Positions 15,565 to 22,032 of a stretch of DNA of 24,271 nt are shown here, piece by piece; positions within the stretch are counted from its first letter, which is position 1; each line of letters begins with the position of its first letter. The notes below the pieces were generated by a model, which made no database searches, was not told the origin of the DNA, and saw only the letters and a list, made by a program, of their open reading frames with translations. The position numbers and the translations under genes were made by a program. The stretch covers positions 1-24,271 of the forward strand of contig DATFYM010000046.1 in the NCBI GenBank assembly GCA_035315065.1, written 5' to 3'. Source of the stretch: DATFYM01 sp035315065. Its GTDB lineage: Bacteria; Acidobacteriota; Terriglobia; UBA7540.

Positions 15565-16023
15565 TCAGCGGGCTCCTTCCGAAGTTGGGTTGGATCCATG
15601 CAGTGGGTGACGCCACCGTAGACCCGGGAACCGACTGTAGTCGCGATCCGTTGTAATCCACTCGCTGCCTGACTCAATCGCAAGCGCGGCAAAGTAAGCG
15701 TCGGGTACCAGCTTCCCTTTCGCGTTCGCGGCCCGGCAGAGTCGCAGGAAGATGTCCCAATGCCGAGGGCCCGGCGCCACAGGAACGCAGTTCGGCTGGC
15801 TTCTGAGTTGGTCCACGAACATCAGGGCCTGTTCCAAGGGAGTAGGCAAGTGGAAAACTCCGGGATGAGTCACCACCCTGAGAAATCCCGACAGAACCAA
15901 GTCTGCCATGCCATAGCCTTCGTCGGAACCCACACATTGGTCGAGCCAGCGCCGATATGAAAGGTGATCGTGCGCGTCCTGCCGATAGGCGTAGATCAGG
16001 ACGTTAACGTCGATGAGTAGCAT
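15565..16023 (-). CDS. vapC: PIN-domain toxin of a VapBC module
   Basis: The 152-residue PIN-domain protein has Asp5 in LLIDVNVLIYAYR, Asp108 in LVPDAYFAALAIE, and Asp126/Asp128 in TTDRDYSRFPGL. VapC toxins are magnesium-dependent RNases that cut tRNA or rRNA and are blocked by the cognate antitoxin. The helix that usually carries the second acidic residue reads DLVLSGFLRV here, with Gly46 at the expected Glu position and Asp41 nearby, so the active site may be altered. The start codon lies inside the last codons of the antitoxin gene (20-base overlap), which is the classic TA arrangement. Confidence 0.88.
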   Translation of the reverse strand: MLLIDVNVLIYAYRQDAHDHLSYRRWLDQCVGSDEGYGMADLVLSGFLRVVTHPGVFHLPTPLEQALMFVDQLRSQPNCVPVAPGPRHWDIFLRLCRAANAKGKLVPDAYFAALAIESGSEWITTDRDYSRFPGLRWRHPLHGSNPTSEGAR

Positions 16024-16261
16024 CCCACTCTTCCATGCGATCCAGCAGAGCGGCCGAATCGTCCAGGTCGATGCCCGGCCGCAGCCCCGTTCCTTTAAAG
16101 GTCGGAAGCCTCACCCTTCTTCGCCGGCCTGGCTGTCGACGACGCGCGAGTGTTTCCCGCAAGCTATCCTCGATAACTGCGGTCAAAGTTCTTCCTGTAT
16201 TCGCGGCCGCCCTCTTCGCTTCGAGCAGAAGTTCATCGTCAAGTCGAATCGTAGTTCTCAT
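16004..16261 (-). CDS. vapB: ribbon-helix-helix antitoxin of a VapBC module
   Basis: The 85-residue protein opens with MRTTIRLDDELLLEAKRAA, a ribbon-helix-helix DNA-binding fold (residues 1-40). A linker rich in Arg and an acidic C-terminal tail (DLDDSAALLDRMEEWD) follow, the part that should cover the toxin active site. As in other VapBC modules it should repress its own operon. A near-palindromic site overlaps the promoter directly upstream. The -10 element lies only 7 bases before the ATG, so the mRNA is probably leaderless. Confidence 0.88.
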   Translation of the reverse strand: MRTTIRLDDELLLEAKRAAANTGRTLTAVIEDSLRETLARRRQPGRRRRVRLPTFKGTGLRPGIDLDDSAALLDRMEEWDATHRR

Positions 16262-16268
16262 GCATCAA

Positions 16269-16297
16269 GGCATATCATGCGGACATCAATATGTCAA
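16269..16297 (-). promoter_or_regulatory. vapBC promoter with overlapping operator
   Basis: On the minus strand TTGACA (16292-16297) and TATGCC (16269-16274, three of six -10 positions) are 17 bases apart. The interval 16271-16293 begins CATAT and ends ATATG and is near-palindromic (CATATtgATG against CATgATATG), as expected for a ribbon-helix-helix operator. The first transcribed base should be at or next to the vapB ATG. Confidence 0.55.
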
Positions 16298-16341
16298 GTT
16301 AGACTCTGAACTGAACTGGATTTCACCGAACCTTGATGCCT

Positions 16342-17646
16342 TCATGGCCTCAACCGATACAACATGCGTGGAAACGGAATCGTCTCCCGTACGTGCTCCA
16401 GCCCGCAGATCCAGGCCACTACGCGCTCGATGCCCATGCCGAAGCCGCCGTGGGGGACGTTGCCGTAGCGTCGCAGGTCGAGGTACCACTCGAAGTCCTG
16501 GCGCGGGAGGTTCTCCTCCTCGATATGCTTCAGGAGCAGGGCGTAATCGGCCAGGCGTTCGCCGCCGCCGATAATCTCGCCGTACCCTTCCGGCGCCAGC
16601 ACGTCCACGCACAAGGCCAGCTCGGGATGCTGCGGATCGGGCGCCATGTAGAAGGCCTTTACCTGGCTGGGATAATGCGTCACCAGCACCGGCCGGTCGA
16701 ACTCTTCCGATATCAGAGTTTCGTCGGTGCCGCCGAAGTCGCCGCCCCACTGGATTTCGCTTCCTTTCTTGTGCAAGATCTTCACCGCCTCGTCGTAGGT
16801 GAGGCGCGGGAAGGGAAGCACGCACCTCTCGAGTTTGGCGGCGTCGCGCTCGAGGGTCTGCAGTTCGCCGCGGCGCTTGGCAAGCACGCGCTCCACCACC
16901 GAGGCCACCAGTTGTTCGGCGAGGGCGCACACGTCGTCGAGGCGGGCGAAGGCGACCTCGGGCTCGATCATCCAGAACTCGGTCAGGTGCCGGCGCGTCT
17001 TCGACTTTTCGGCGCGAAAGGTGGGGCCGAAGCAATAGGTTTTGCCCACGGCCATTGCCGTAGCCTCGTTGTAGAGCTGACCGGACTGGGTGAGATAAGC
17101 CTTTTCGTCGAAGTAATTCACCTCGAAGAGGGTGGTGGTGCCCTCGCAGGCGGCGGGGGTGAAGATCGGCGTATCCACCAGGGTGAAACCGCGGTCGTCG
17201 AAGAAGTCCCGGCAGGCTTTGATGATTTCGTGGCGCACGCCCAGGATGGCCCGCTGGCGCACCGAGCGCAGCCACAGATGGCGGTGGTCCATCAGGAACT
17301 CGACGCCGTGCTCCTTGGGTGTGATCGGATACGGGTCCTCGGGCGGGACGCGCTGCACTACTTCCAGGCCGGTGACATCCAGCTCGAAGCCCCCGGGAGC
17401 GCGCTGGTCGGCGCGTACCTGGCCGGTGACGCGGAGTGACGATTCGTGGGTCAGGTGGCGCATCGCTTCGAACAACTCCGGCGGCACGGCCTTCTTCACC
17501 ACCACGCCCTGGATGATCCCGGTGCCGTCGCGGAAGAGCGGGAACAGCAGCTTGCCGCTCTCGCGCAGGTTGTAAAGCCAGCCCTGGATCAACACTTCCT
17601 GGCCGGCGTGCTGCGATACGTTGCGAATTTCAACGACGGGGGGCAC
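16342..17646 (-). CDS. asnS: asparagine--tRNA ligase
   Basis: The 434-residue protein is a class IIb aminoacyl-tRNA synthetase of normal AsnRS length. The N-terminal OB-fold anticodon-binding domain (about 1-100) contains VLIQGWLYNLRESGK. The catalytic domain has motif 2, PTFRAEKSKTRRHLTEFWM, and motif 3, GFGMGIERVVAWICGL followed by RETIPFPRML at the C-terminus. It charges tRNA-Asn in the cytoplasm. The start is a GTG at 17646 with AAAGGA just upstream. A heptamer array fills the 78-base gap separating it from the upstream isomerase gene. Confidence 0.95.
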   Translation of the reverse strand: MPPVVEIRNVSQHAGQEVLIQGWLYNLRESGKLLFPLFRDGTGIIQGVVVKKAVPPELFEAMRHLTHESSLRVTGQVRADQRAPGGFELDVTGLEVVQRVPPEDPYPITPKEHGVEFLMDHRHLWLRSVRQRAILGVRHEIIKACRDFFDDRGFTLVDTPIFTPAACEGTTTLFEVNYFDEKAYLTQSGQLYNEATAMAVGKTYCFGPTFRAEKSKTRRHLTEFWMIEPEVAFARLDDVCALAEQLVASVVERVLAKRRGELQTLERDAAKLERCVLPFPRLTYDEAVKILHKKGSEIQWGGDFGGTDETLISEEFDRPVLVTHYPSQVKAFYMAPDPQHPELALCVDVLAPEGYGEIIGGGERLADYALLLKHIEEENLPRQDFEWYLDLRRYGNVPHGGFGMGIERVVAWICGLEHVRETIPFPRMLYRLRP

Positions 17647-17662
17647 GGGATCCTTTCGTAAA

Positions 17663-17718
17663 AATCAGAAATCAGAAGAAGGGAGTCAGGAGACAGGAGT
17701 CAGGAGACAGAATGAAGA
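17663..17718. repeat. degenerate heptamer array between the isomerase gene and asnS
   Basis: Eight units in unbroken 7-bp register: aatcaga, aatcaga, agaaggg, agtcagg, agacagg, agtcagg, agacaga, atgaaga. The array occupies most of the gap and so lies in the leader or promoter zone of asnS. Confidence 0.85.
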
Positions 17719-17724
17719 CGGCCT

Positions 17725-18582
17725 TTATGCAGACTCATGTCTCCTTTCTTTCATTCCTCCTTCTCCCATCTTCCGCATCACTTCTTGCAAGCGCGCGAGG
17801 TCCTTGGCTTCCGGGCCGGAGTGCCTCAACTCGAAAAGGACCGGAAACTGGCCGCCGTTCGCCCAGGCGGCCCGGAAGGCGCGAAGCGTCTGCTCCCAGT
17901 CGATCCCGCCGTCGTAAGGCAGCAGGTGCTCGTCTTTTTCGCGCTTGTTGTCGTGAACGTGGGTGGAAACAGTACGACTCTGAAGCAGCCCGAAGGCAGC
18001 CTCCACTCCGGTCCCCATGTGGGCGTGGCCGGTATCGAAGCAGACCTTCAGGTCGAGCCGGGTGTACTCCAGGAAGGTGAGAAGGCGCGCGGGCGTGCTC
18101 AACTCGTTGGGAATGTTTTCCAGCAGCAGGCTGACGCCGCGCTCCTTGGCAAAGATCTGCAAGTGCTCGATCGAAGTAAAAGCCGCGTCAAACTTGCGCA
18201 GGTCGTATTCCTCACCGGGCAGTCCCAGGTGCAGTACCAGGAACCGGAAGGGAAGCCGTTCGGCGATCTCCAGCGTCCGCTTGATCTCATCCATCGAGTC
18301 GATGCGTTGCGGCCTTTCCAGGTAGGCAATCGAGACCGCCAGTCCTCCCAGGCGGCCCCAGGCGGCATCGGCAAACAAAGGCGCGTGGACCGAATGCAGC
18401 GCCACGTTGTGATCGGCGAACCACTGCGCCACGTCGCGAACCTGGCCGCCATCCGAGTAGTCCAAGTGCTGGCGGGCGGCGAAGATCTCGATCTTGCGAA
18501 TTCCCGCCGCCAACACCTTGTCGAGGATGTGGGCGTTCAGGCGCTCGGAAGCGAAAAGATGGGTGGAAAGAGCGAATTCCAT
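17725..18582 (-). CDS. sugar-phosphate isomerase/epimerase-like TIM-barrel protein
   Basis: From ATG 18582 the protein is 285 residues, the normal size for the xylose-isomerase-like TIM-barrel/AP-endonuclease-2 superfamily. Characteristic strands are LHSVHAPLF, LVLHLGLPGEEYD, SLLLENIPNE, VCFDTGHAHMGTG (metal-binding) and STHVHDNKREKDEHLLPYDGGIDW. Members isomerise or epimerise sugars and inositols in the cytoplasm; the substrate is not evident. The frame runs to 18777, but the upstream part only shadows the ggt gene. The ATG overlaps the ggt stop (TGATG), so the two are translationally coupled. A Glu/Met-rich tail (about 270-285) ends the protein. Confidence 0.88.
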   Translation of the reverse strand: MEFALSTHLFASERLNAHILDKVLAAGIRKIEIFAARQHLDYSDGGQVRDVAQWFADHNVALHSVHAPLFADAAWGRLGGLAVSIAYLERPQRIDSMDEIKRTLEIAERLPFRFLVLHLGLPGEEYDLRKFDAAFTSIEHLQIFAKERGVSLLLENIPNELSTPARLLTFLEYTRLDLKVCFDTGHAHMGTGVEAAFGLLQSRTVSTHVHDNKREKDEHLLPYDGGIDWEQTLRAFRAAWANGGQFPVLFELRHSGPEAKDLARLQEVMRKMGEGGMKERRHESA

Positions 18583-20405
18583 CAGTAGCCCACCGCCCTT
18601 CCGTCGCCGCGCGGGTCGGCGGCGCCGAATCGCCAGCCGGTCCGGGGGTCGATCTCGATGGCCTGGCACTCGCCGAGGTGGCCGCGCACCAAGACCTGAT
18701 ACCCCGCTTCCTTCAACTTGTCGACGGTGTCGGAGGAGAATCCCCAGTTTTCCAGGATCAGCTTGTCCGGCATCCACTGGTCGTGGAAGCGCGGCAGGGT
18801 GACGGCTTCGCGGACGTCCATTTTGAAGGCCAGCACGTCGAGCAGAACCTCCAGCACGGTGTTGATAATGGTGCCGCCGCCGGGCGAGCCCAGCACCAGC
18901 CGGACCGTTTCCTTGGAGCCGGGACCCGGGGGGGAAGAATTGCCGATTGCCGATTGGGACTCGAAACTCGAAACTCGAAACTGGAAACTCGAAGCAGGCG
19001 AAGACTGAGCCTCCAACGCCGGGCGAGTTTCGAATTTCGAATTTCGAGTTTCGCTCTGCAGCACGATAGTGGGGGTCATCGACGAAAGCGGGCGCTTGTG
19101 GGGCGCGATGGCGTTGGCTTCGCCCTGCACCAGGCCGAACATGTTGGGCGACCCCGGTTTGGAGGCGAAATCGTCCATTTCATTATTCAGCAGGAATCCC
19201 GCTCCCTCCGCGGTGACGCCGGACCCATAGCCGCCGTTCAGGGTGTAGGTATTGGAAACAGCGTCGCCATCGGCGTCAACCACGCTGTAGTGGGTGGTGG
19301 ACGCCTCCTCCTCCCAGCCCGCCGGCTTTCCGGCCGCCACGGGAGCGTCCGGCTTCGTCTCCAGGATCTCCTGGCGCAGTTTCGCGGCGTATTCAGGATT
19401 GGTGAGGCCGGCGACGGGGACCTTCACGAAGTCTGAGTCGCCCAGGTAAGCGGCGCGATCGGCGTAGGCGCGGCGCATGGATTCCACCATCAGGTGCATC
19501 GAGGGGTAGGAGTCCGCCGATCCCAGGTCCAGCGGCTCCAGAATGTTCAGCATCTCCAGGAGGGCGATGCCGCCCGAGCTTGGCGGCGGCGCGGAGACAA
19601 TGGTATAGCCGCGGAAGTGTCCCACGATCGGTGGGCGCAACCTGGCCTCGTAACCGGCCAAGTCGTCGGCGGTGATCAGGCCGTGGTACCTCTCCATTGT
19701 GGCAACCATAGCCCGTGCCACCGGACCCTTATAAAAGCCGTCGGGCCCTTGAGCGGCGATCCGCTTCAGCGTCTCCGCCAGTTCCGGCTGTTTGAGAATC
19801 TCGCCGGGCTCGTAGGGCTTGCCGTCGCGCAGGAAGATGCGGCGCGAGTCGGTGAACTTTTCCAGCAGGCCCTTGGACTCCTTCAGGGATTCCGCCAGGT
19901 TGAAGCTCACTGGGAAGCCCTGCTCGGCCAGACGAATGGCCGGCTCCAGCACGTGCGCCAAGCCCAGCTTGCCGTACTTCTGTTCGGCCAGCGCCAAGCC
20001 GGCCACCGTGCCCGGCACGCCCACCGCCAGCGCGCCCACGATGCTCGCCTCCGGCACCAGATTGCCCTGCGCGTTCAGGTACATGTTGCGCACGGCCTTG
20101 CCCGGCGCCTCTTCCCGGTAATCCACAAAGGCCGCTTCGCCCGAGGCCATGCGGATCAACATGAAGCCGCCGCCGCCAATATTGCCCGCCCAGGGGTGGG
20201 TCACGGCCAGCGCAAACCCCACTGCCACGGCGGCGTCAACCGCGTTTCCCCCTGCCTTCATCGTCTCCACGCCGGCCTCGGAGGCGTTTTCTTCGCTCGA
20301 TACCACCAAGCCGTGCCGGGCGGCCACCGGGGTGAGCGCGGTTGCCGGCAGCGTGCCCCAAGCGTATAGAGAGAAGACGGCCAATGCCAAAGATGCGGTT
20401 TTCAT
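18582..20405 (-). CDS. ggt: gamma-glutamyltransferase with a repeat-derived insertion
   Basis: From ATG 20405 the precursor is 607 residues, with a signal peptide ending near PATA. The large subunit contains GGNAVDAAVAVGFALAVTHP and GNIGGGGFMLI. Autocleavage should occur before Thr370 in S-T-T-H-Y-S-V-V-D, creating the small subunit with N-terminal nucleophile Thr370. The small subunit carries PLSSMTPTIV and GSPGG, both substrate-site motifs. GGT cleaves gamma-glutamyl compounds such as glutathione in the periplasm. Between those two motifs lie about 48 extra residues (around 447-495) compared with E. coli GGT, encoded by heptamer repeat DNA. The frame extends upstream to 20663 without family similarity. 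It is the first gene of a unit with the isomerase. Confidence 0.92.
   Translation of the reverse strand: MKTASLALAVFSLYAWGTLPATALTPVAARHGLVVSSEENASEAGVETMKAGGNAVDAAVAVGFALAVTHPWAGNIGGGGFMLIRMASGEAAFVDYREEAPGKAVRNMYLNAQGNLVPEASIVGALAVGVPGTVAGLALAEQKYGKLGLAHVLEPAIRLAEQGFPVSFNLAESLKESKGLLEKFTDSRRIFLRDGKPYEPGEILKQPELAETLKRIAAQGPDGFYKGPVARAMVATMERYHGLITADDLAGYEARLRPPIVGHFRGYTIVSAPPPSSGGIALLEMLNILEPLDLGSADSYPSMHLMVESMRRAYADRAAYLGDSDFVKVPVAGLTNPEYAAKLRQEILETKPDAPVAAGKPAGWEEEASTTHYSVVDADGDAVSNTYTLNGGYGSGVTAEGAGFLLNNEMDDFASKPGSPNMFGLVQGEANAIAPHKRPLSSMTPTIVLQSETRNSKFETRPALEAQSSPASSFQFRVSSFESQSAIGNSSPPGPGSKETVRLVLGSPGGGTIINTVLEVLLDVLAFKMDVREAVTLPRFHDQWMPDKLILENWGFSSDTVDKLKEAGYQVLVRGHLGECQAIEIDPRTGWRFGAADPRGDGRAVGY
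18939..19008. repeat. heptamer array inside ggt, left arm
   Basis: Ten units in one 7-bp register: attgccg, attgccg, attggga, ctcgaaa (three times), ctggaaa, ctcgaag, caggcga, agactga. The unit changes along the array while the register is kept. Confidence 0.85.
19024..19058. repeat. heptamer array inside ggt, right arm (inverted)
   Basis: Units cgagttt, cgaattt, cgaattt, cgagttt, cgctctg. This is the reverse-complement type of the ctcgaaa units at 18960-18994, so the two arms can form a long imperfect hairpin. Confidence 0.85.
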
Positions 20406-20683
20406 AGGGCTGGAATCTCCCGCGTTACGCCGCCCCCCTTTTCGATTCCCCTCGATTTCCTTCGATTCGGGGCTTTCGGACACTTGCATCCCCCAACCCA
20501 ACAACTGACCACCCTCGGTTGCCTGATTCAATCTATGGGAAAACCATGCACGCGTCAAGGCCATGTCCCAGCCCGATTCTGACCCGAGACCAACCTCGGC
20601 GATGTAAGCGTTCCTTGCCTCGCGACCGGCCATTACTACCCAGTTTGGGACGCTCTCTGGCACGAGTTCAACCCCCCAAGCGC

Positions 20684-20718
20684 AGAGTGACGAGTGGCAA
20701 GTGACGAGTGACGAGCAA
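20684..20718. repeat. degenerate heptamer array, unit cgagtga
   Basis: Units agagtga, cgagtgg, caagtga, cgagtga, cgagcaa in unbroken 7-bp register within the long intergenic region upstream of ggt. Confidence 0.8.
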
Positions 20719-20803
20719 GAAACCCTCGCGCAGAGCTACAGAAGCGCCAAGATCGTGTAGGCCACTCACGTAGGGCTGTCAAGCTCTATTTTATCGACGA
20801 TGC

Positions 20804-20831
20804 TGACTGACGATTCCCGATTGAGGATTGA
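20804..20831. repeat. degenerate heptamer array, unit cgattga
   Basis: Units tgactga, cgattcc, cgattga, ggattga. The consensus equals that of the array at 3452-3487, about 17 kb away. Confidence 0.7.
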
Positions 20832-20902
20832 ACACGACGGCGGACCCTGAATTGAACGGCGCAGTACCAGTACTCTGGGGCTATTGGGCGGGGTTTGGGT
20901 AT

Positions 20903-20923
20903 GTGCGACAGTTGCAGTCGCAC
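20903..20923 (+). promoter_or_regulatory. 7-bp inverted repeat upstream of the PEP-CTERM gene
   Basis: GTGCGAC (20903-20909) and GTCGCAC (20917-20923) are perfect arms around a 7-base centre, 58 bases before the start codon. This could be an operator or an mRNA leader hairpin. Confidence 0.4.
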
Positions 20924-20981
20924 CGGGTTTCTGACGAATGTGACCTAAAACTTCAGAAGGCTTAGAACCAAAGGAGGGTTA

Positions 20982-21662
20982 GTGAAAGCTCTATCCATGA
21001 AACGAGTTCCGCTTCTTATCGTGCTGGTGCTGTTGATTTCGTCCGTAGGCTGGGCGGGCAATTGCGCCACCGCAAACTTGAGCACGTACGATGCATCGGG
21101 GTATAGTTGCAGCATCGGCCCGCTGCTATTCAGCAACTTCAGCTACGCCACCAGTTCCAGCGGCGGCGGCTTCGCGCCCCCAGATTCGGGTGTAACCGTC
21201 AACCCGATCTCGGGGAGTGAATCCGGATTTCAGTTCAGCGGTGCGTATCTCGCGAGTTCCGACCAAACCGCTGACGGAGTTATCCAATACACGGTGACCT
21301 GCCAGGGATGCGCCCTTACCGACTGGGTCCTGTCCATGGTCGCCGGCGCAGTAGGCACCGGCTCAGCCAGCGTGGCTGAGGTCGCGAATAACGGGCAAGG
21401 GCTCTTTACCTTCACTGGAGGCGGGCTCCACATTTTCTCCGACAGCTCGCCCTTCACGCCGAGCGGCTCCGCTACCGTGGTGACTAAGGATATCGGCGCG
21501 AGCGGCGGTACAGCCGGCGCGGGGCATATTTCAGTGGTTGATAACTTGTGGTCAACTTCGGCAGTTCCTGAACCAGCATCGTTGGCGTTGCTGGGGACGG
21601 CAATGTTCGGCGCTGGTCTGCTTCTGCGTCGAAGGCTAAACGAAGCCGAGGGCAGGGGCTAG
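20982..21662 (+). CDS. exported PEP-CTERM sorting-domain protein
   Basis: The 226-residue protein has a signal peptide (core LLIVLVLLISSVGWA) and a Gly/Ser/Thr-rich beta-type middle with two Cys pairs (GNCATANL...GYSCSIGP and TCQGC). The C-terminal sorting signal starts VPEPASLALLG, continues as a membrane segment and ends in the basic stretch RRRLN. Exosortase cuts near the PEP motif and anchors or releases such proteins at the cell surface, often with exopolysaccharide. No exosortase gene is in the window. AAGGAGG at 20971-20977 is 4 bases before GTG 20982 and 19 bases before ATG 20997, so GTG is the better start. A perfect 11-bp hairpin follows 48 bases after the stop. Confidence 0.9.
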   Translation: MKALSMKRVPLLIVLVLLISSVGWAGNCATANLSTYDASGYSCSIGPLLFSNFSYATSSSGGGFAPPDSGVTVNPISGSESGFQFSGAYLASSDQTADGVIQYTVTCQGCALTDWVLSMVAGAVGTGSASVAEVANNGQGLFTFTGGGLHIFSDSSPFTPSGSATVVTKDIGASGGTAGAGHISVVDNLWSTSAVPEPASLALLGTAMFGAGLLLRRRLNEAEGRG

Positions 21663-21710
21663 AGAGTCGGCGGTCTCCTCTTGTAGGCTTGTGCTCTCCG
21701 GTGCGGAAGT

Positions 21711-21739
21711 GGGGTGTTTGCAGAACAAGCAAACACCCC
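21711..21739. terminator. perfect 11-bp hairpin after the PEP-CTERM gene
   Basis: GGGGTGTTTGC (21711-21721) and GCAAACACCCC (21729-21739) pair perfectly around the 7-base loop AGAACAA. This is the strongest hairpin in the window and sits where a terminator for the PEP-CTERM gene would be, but no T-tract follows on either strand. Confidence 0.6.
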
Positions 21740-21841
21740 GCCAGTGTCTGGTCTGGCTGTTACCTGTGGATTGTCATTCCCTGCGCGTTGAACGGTGCAA
21801 GGCGGCGCTGCCAGCGGCCGCCGGGATGCTAGGCGGGCGGA

Positions 21842-21876
21842 GAAATCGCAGATTTCAGATTCCAGATTCCAATGAT
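21842..21876. repeat. degenerate heptamer array, unit cagattc
   Basis: Units gaaatcg, cagattt, cagattc, cagattc, caatgat in unbroken 7-bp register. Confidence 0.75.
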
Positions 21877-21890
21877 GGAGGTGGGAAGAT

Positions 21891-21925
21891 CTAATTGTGA
21901 ACGATGAATTGTGAATGAGAAGCAA
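21891..21925. repeat. degenerate heptamer array, unit tgaattg
   Basis: Units ctaattg, tgaacga, tgaattg, tgaatga, gaagcaa in 7-bp register, 14 bases after the preceding array. Confidence 0.65.
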
Positions 21926-21949
21926 TGCAGCGGCCACATCGACAATTCG

Positions 21950-21977
21950 AGGTGCCCGGCTAAAGCCGGCCACTACG
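21950..21977. repeat. REP-like palindrome
   Basis: CCGGCT-aa-AGCCGG (21956-21969) is a perfect palindrome, extended by the context GTGCCCGGCT...GCCACTACG. A related but damaged copy lies at 697-745 in the opposite orientation. Confidence 0.4.
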
Positions 21978-22019
21978 AAGGCAAATTCCCCCAGGCTAGC
22001 GAACCCCGCCCAATGCCGG

Positions 22020-22025
22020 CATAAT
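22020..22025 (+). promoter_or_regulatory. -10 element of a probably leaderless methyltransferase mRNA
   Basis: CATAAT matches five of six -10 positions and lies 7 bases before ATG 22033, which puts the expected transcription start at that ATG. No -35 hexamer is recognisable. Confidence 0.45.
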
Positions 22026-22032
22026 GTCCAGC

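Larger units (their letters stand above)
20406..20981. other. 576-base intergenic region with repeats and no gene
   Basis: I see no convincing gene here. The region holds a 10-bp-period repeat at 20440-20469 (ttcgattccc, ctcgatttcc, ttcgattcgg), heptamer arrays at 20684-20718 and 20804-20831, and a hairpin at 20903-20923. The open frame that extends ggt upstream to 20663 has no family similarity. The region must contain the promoters of ggt (-) and the PEP-CTERM gene (+). A minus-strand TTGACA at about 20777-20782 has only a poor -10 partner. Confidence 0.6.
21663..22032. other. 370-base intergenic region with hairpins and heptamer arrays, no gene
   Basis: No convincing coding frame. It contains the 11-bp stem hairpin at 21711-21739, heptamer arrays at 21842-21876 and 21891-21925, a REP-like palindrome at 21950-21977 and, at its end, the putative -10 element of the methyltransferase gene. 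Confidence 0.6.

Noticed and set aside
16286..17275. 329-codon open frame on the minus strand
   Set aside because: It is another frame of the asnS region. The translation is Arg/Pro/Gly-rich and AsnRS in the overlapping frame is unmistakable.
20896..20916. sigma54 promoter before the PEP-CTERM gene
   Set aside because: TTGCA is present, but the GG dinucleotide expected 10 bases before the GC is missing.
17663..21925. CRISPR array
   Set aside because: The repeated units are only 7 bases, degenerate and contiguous, with no spacers and no cas genes.
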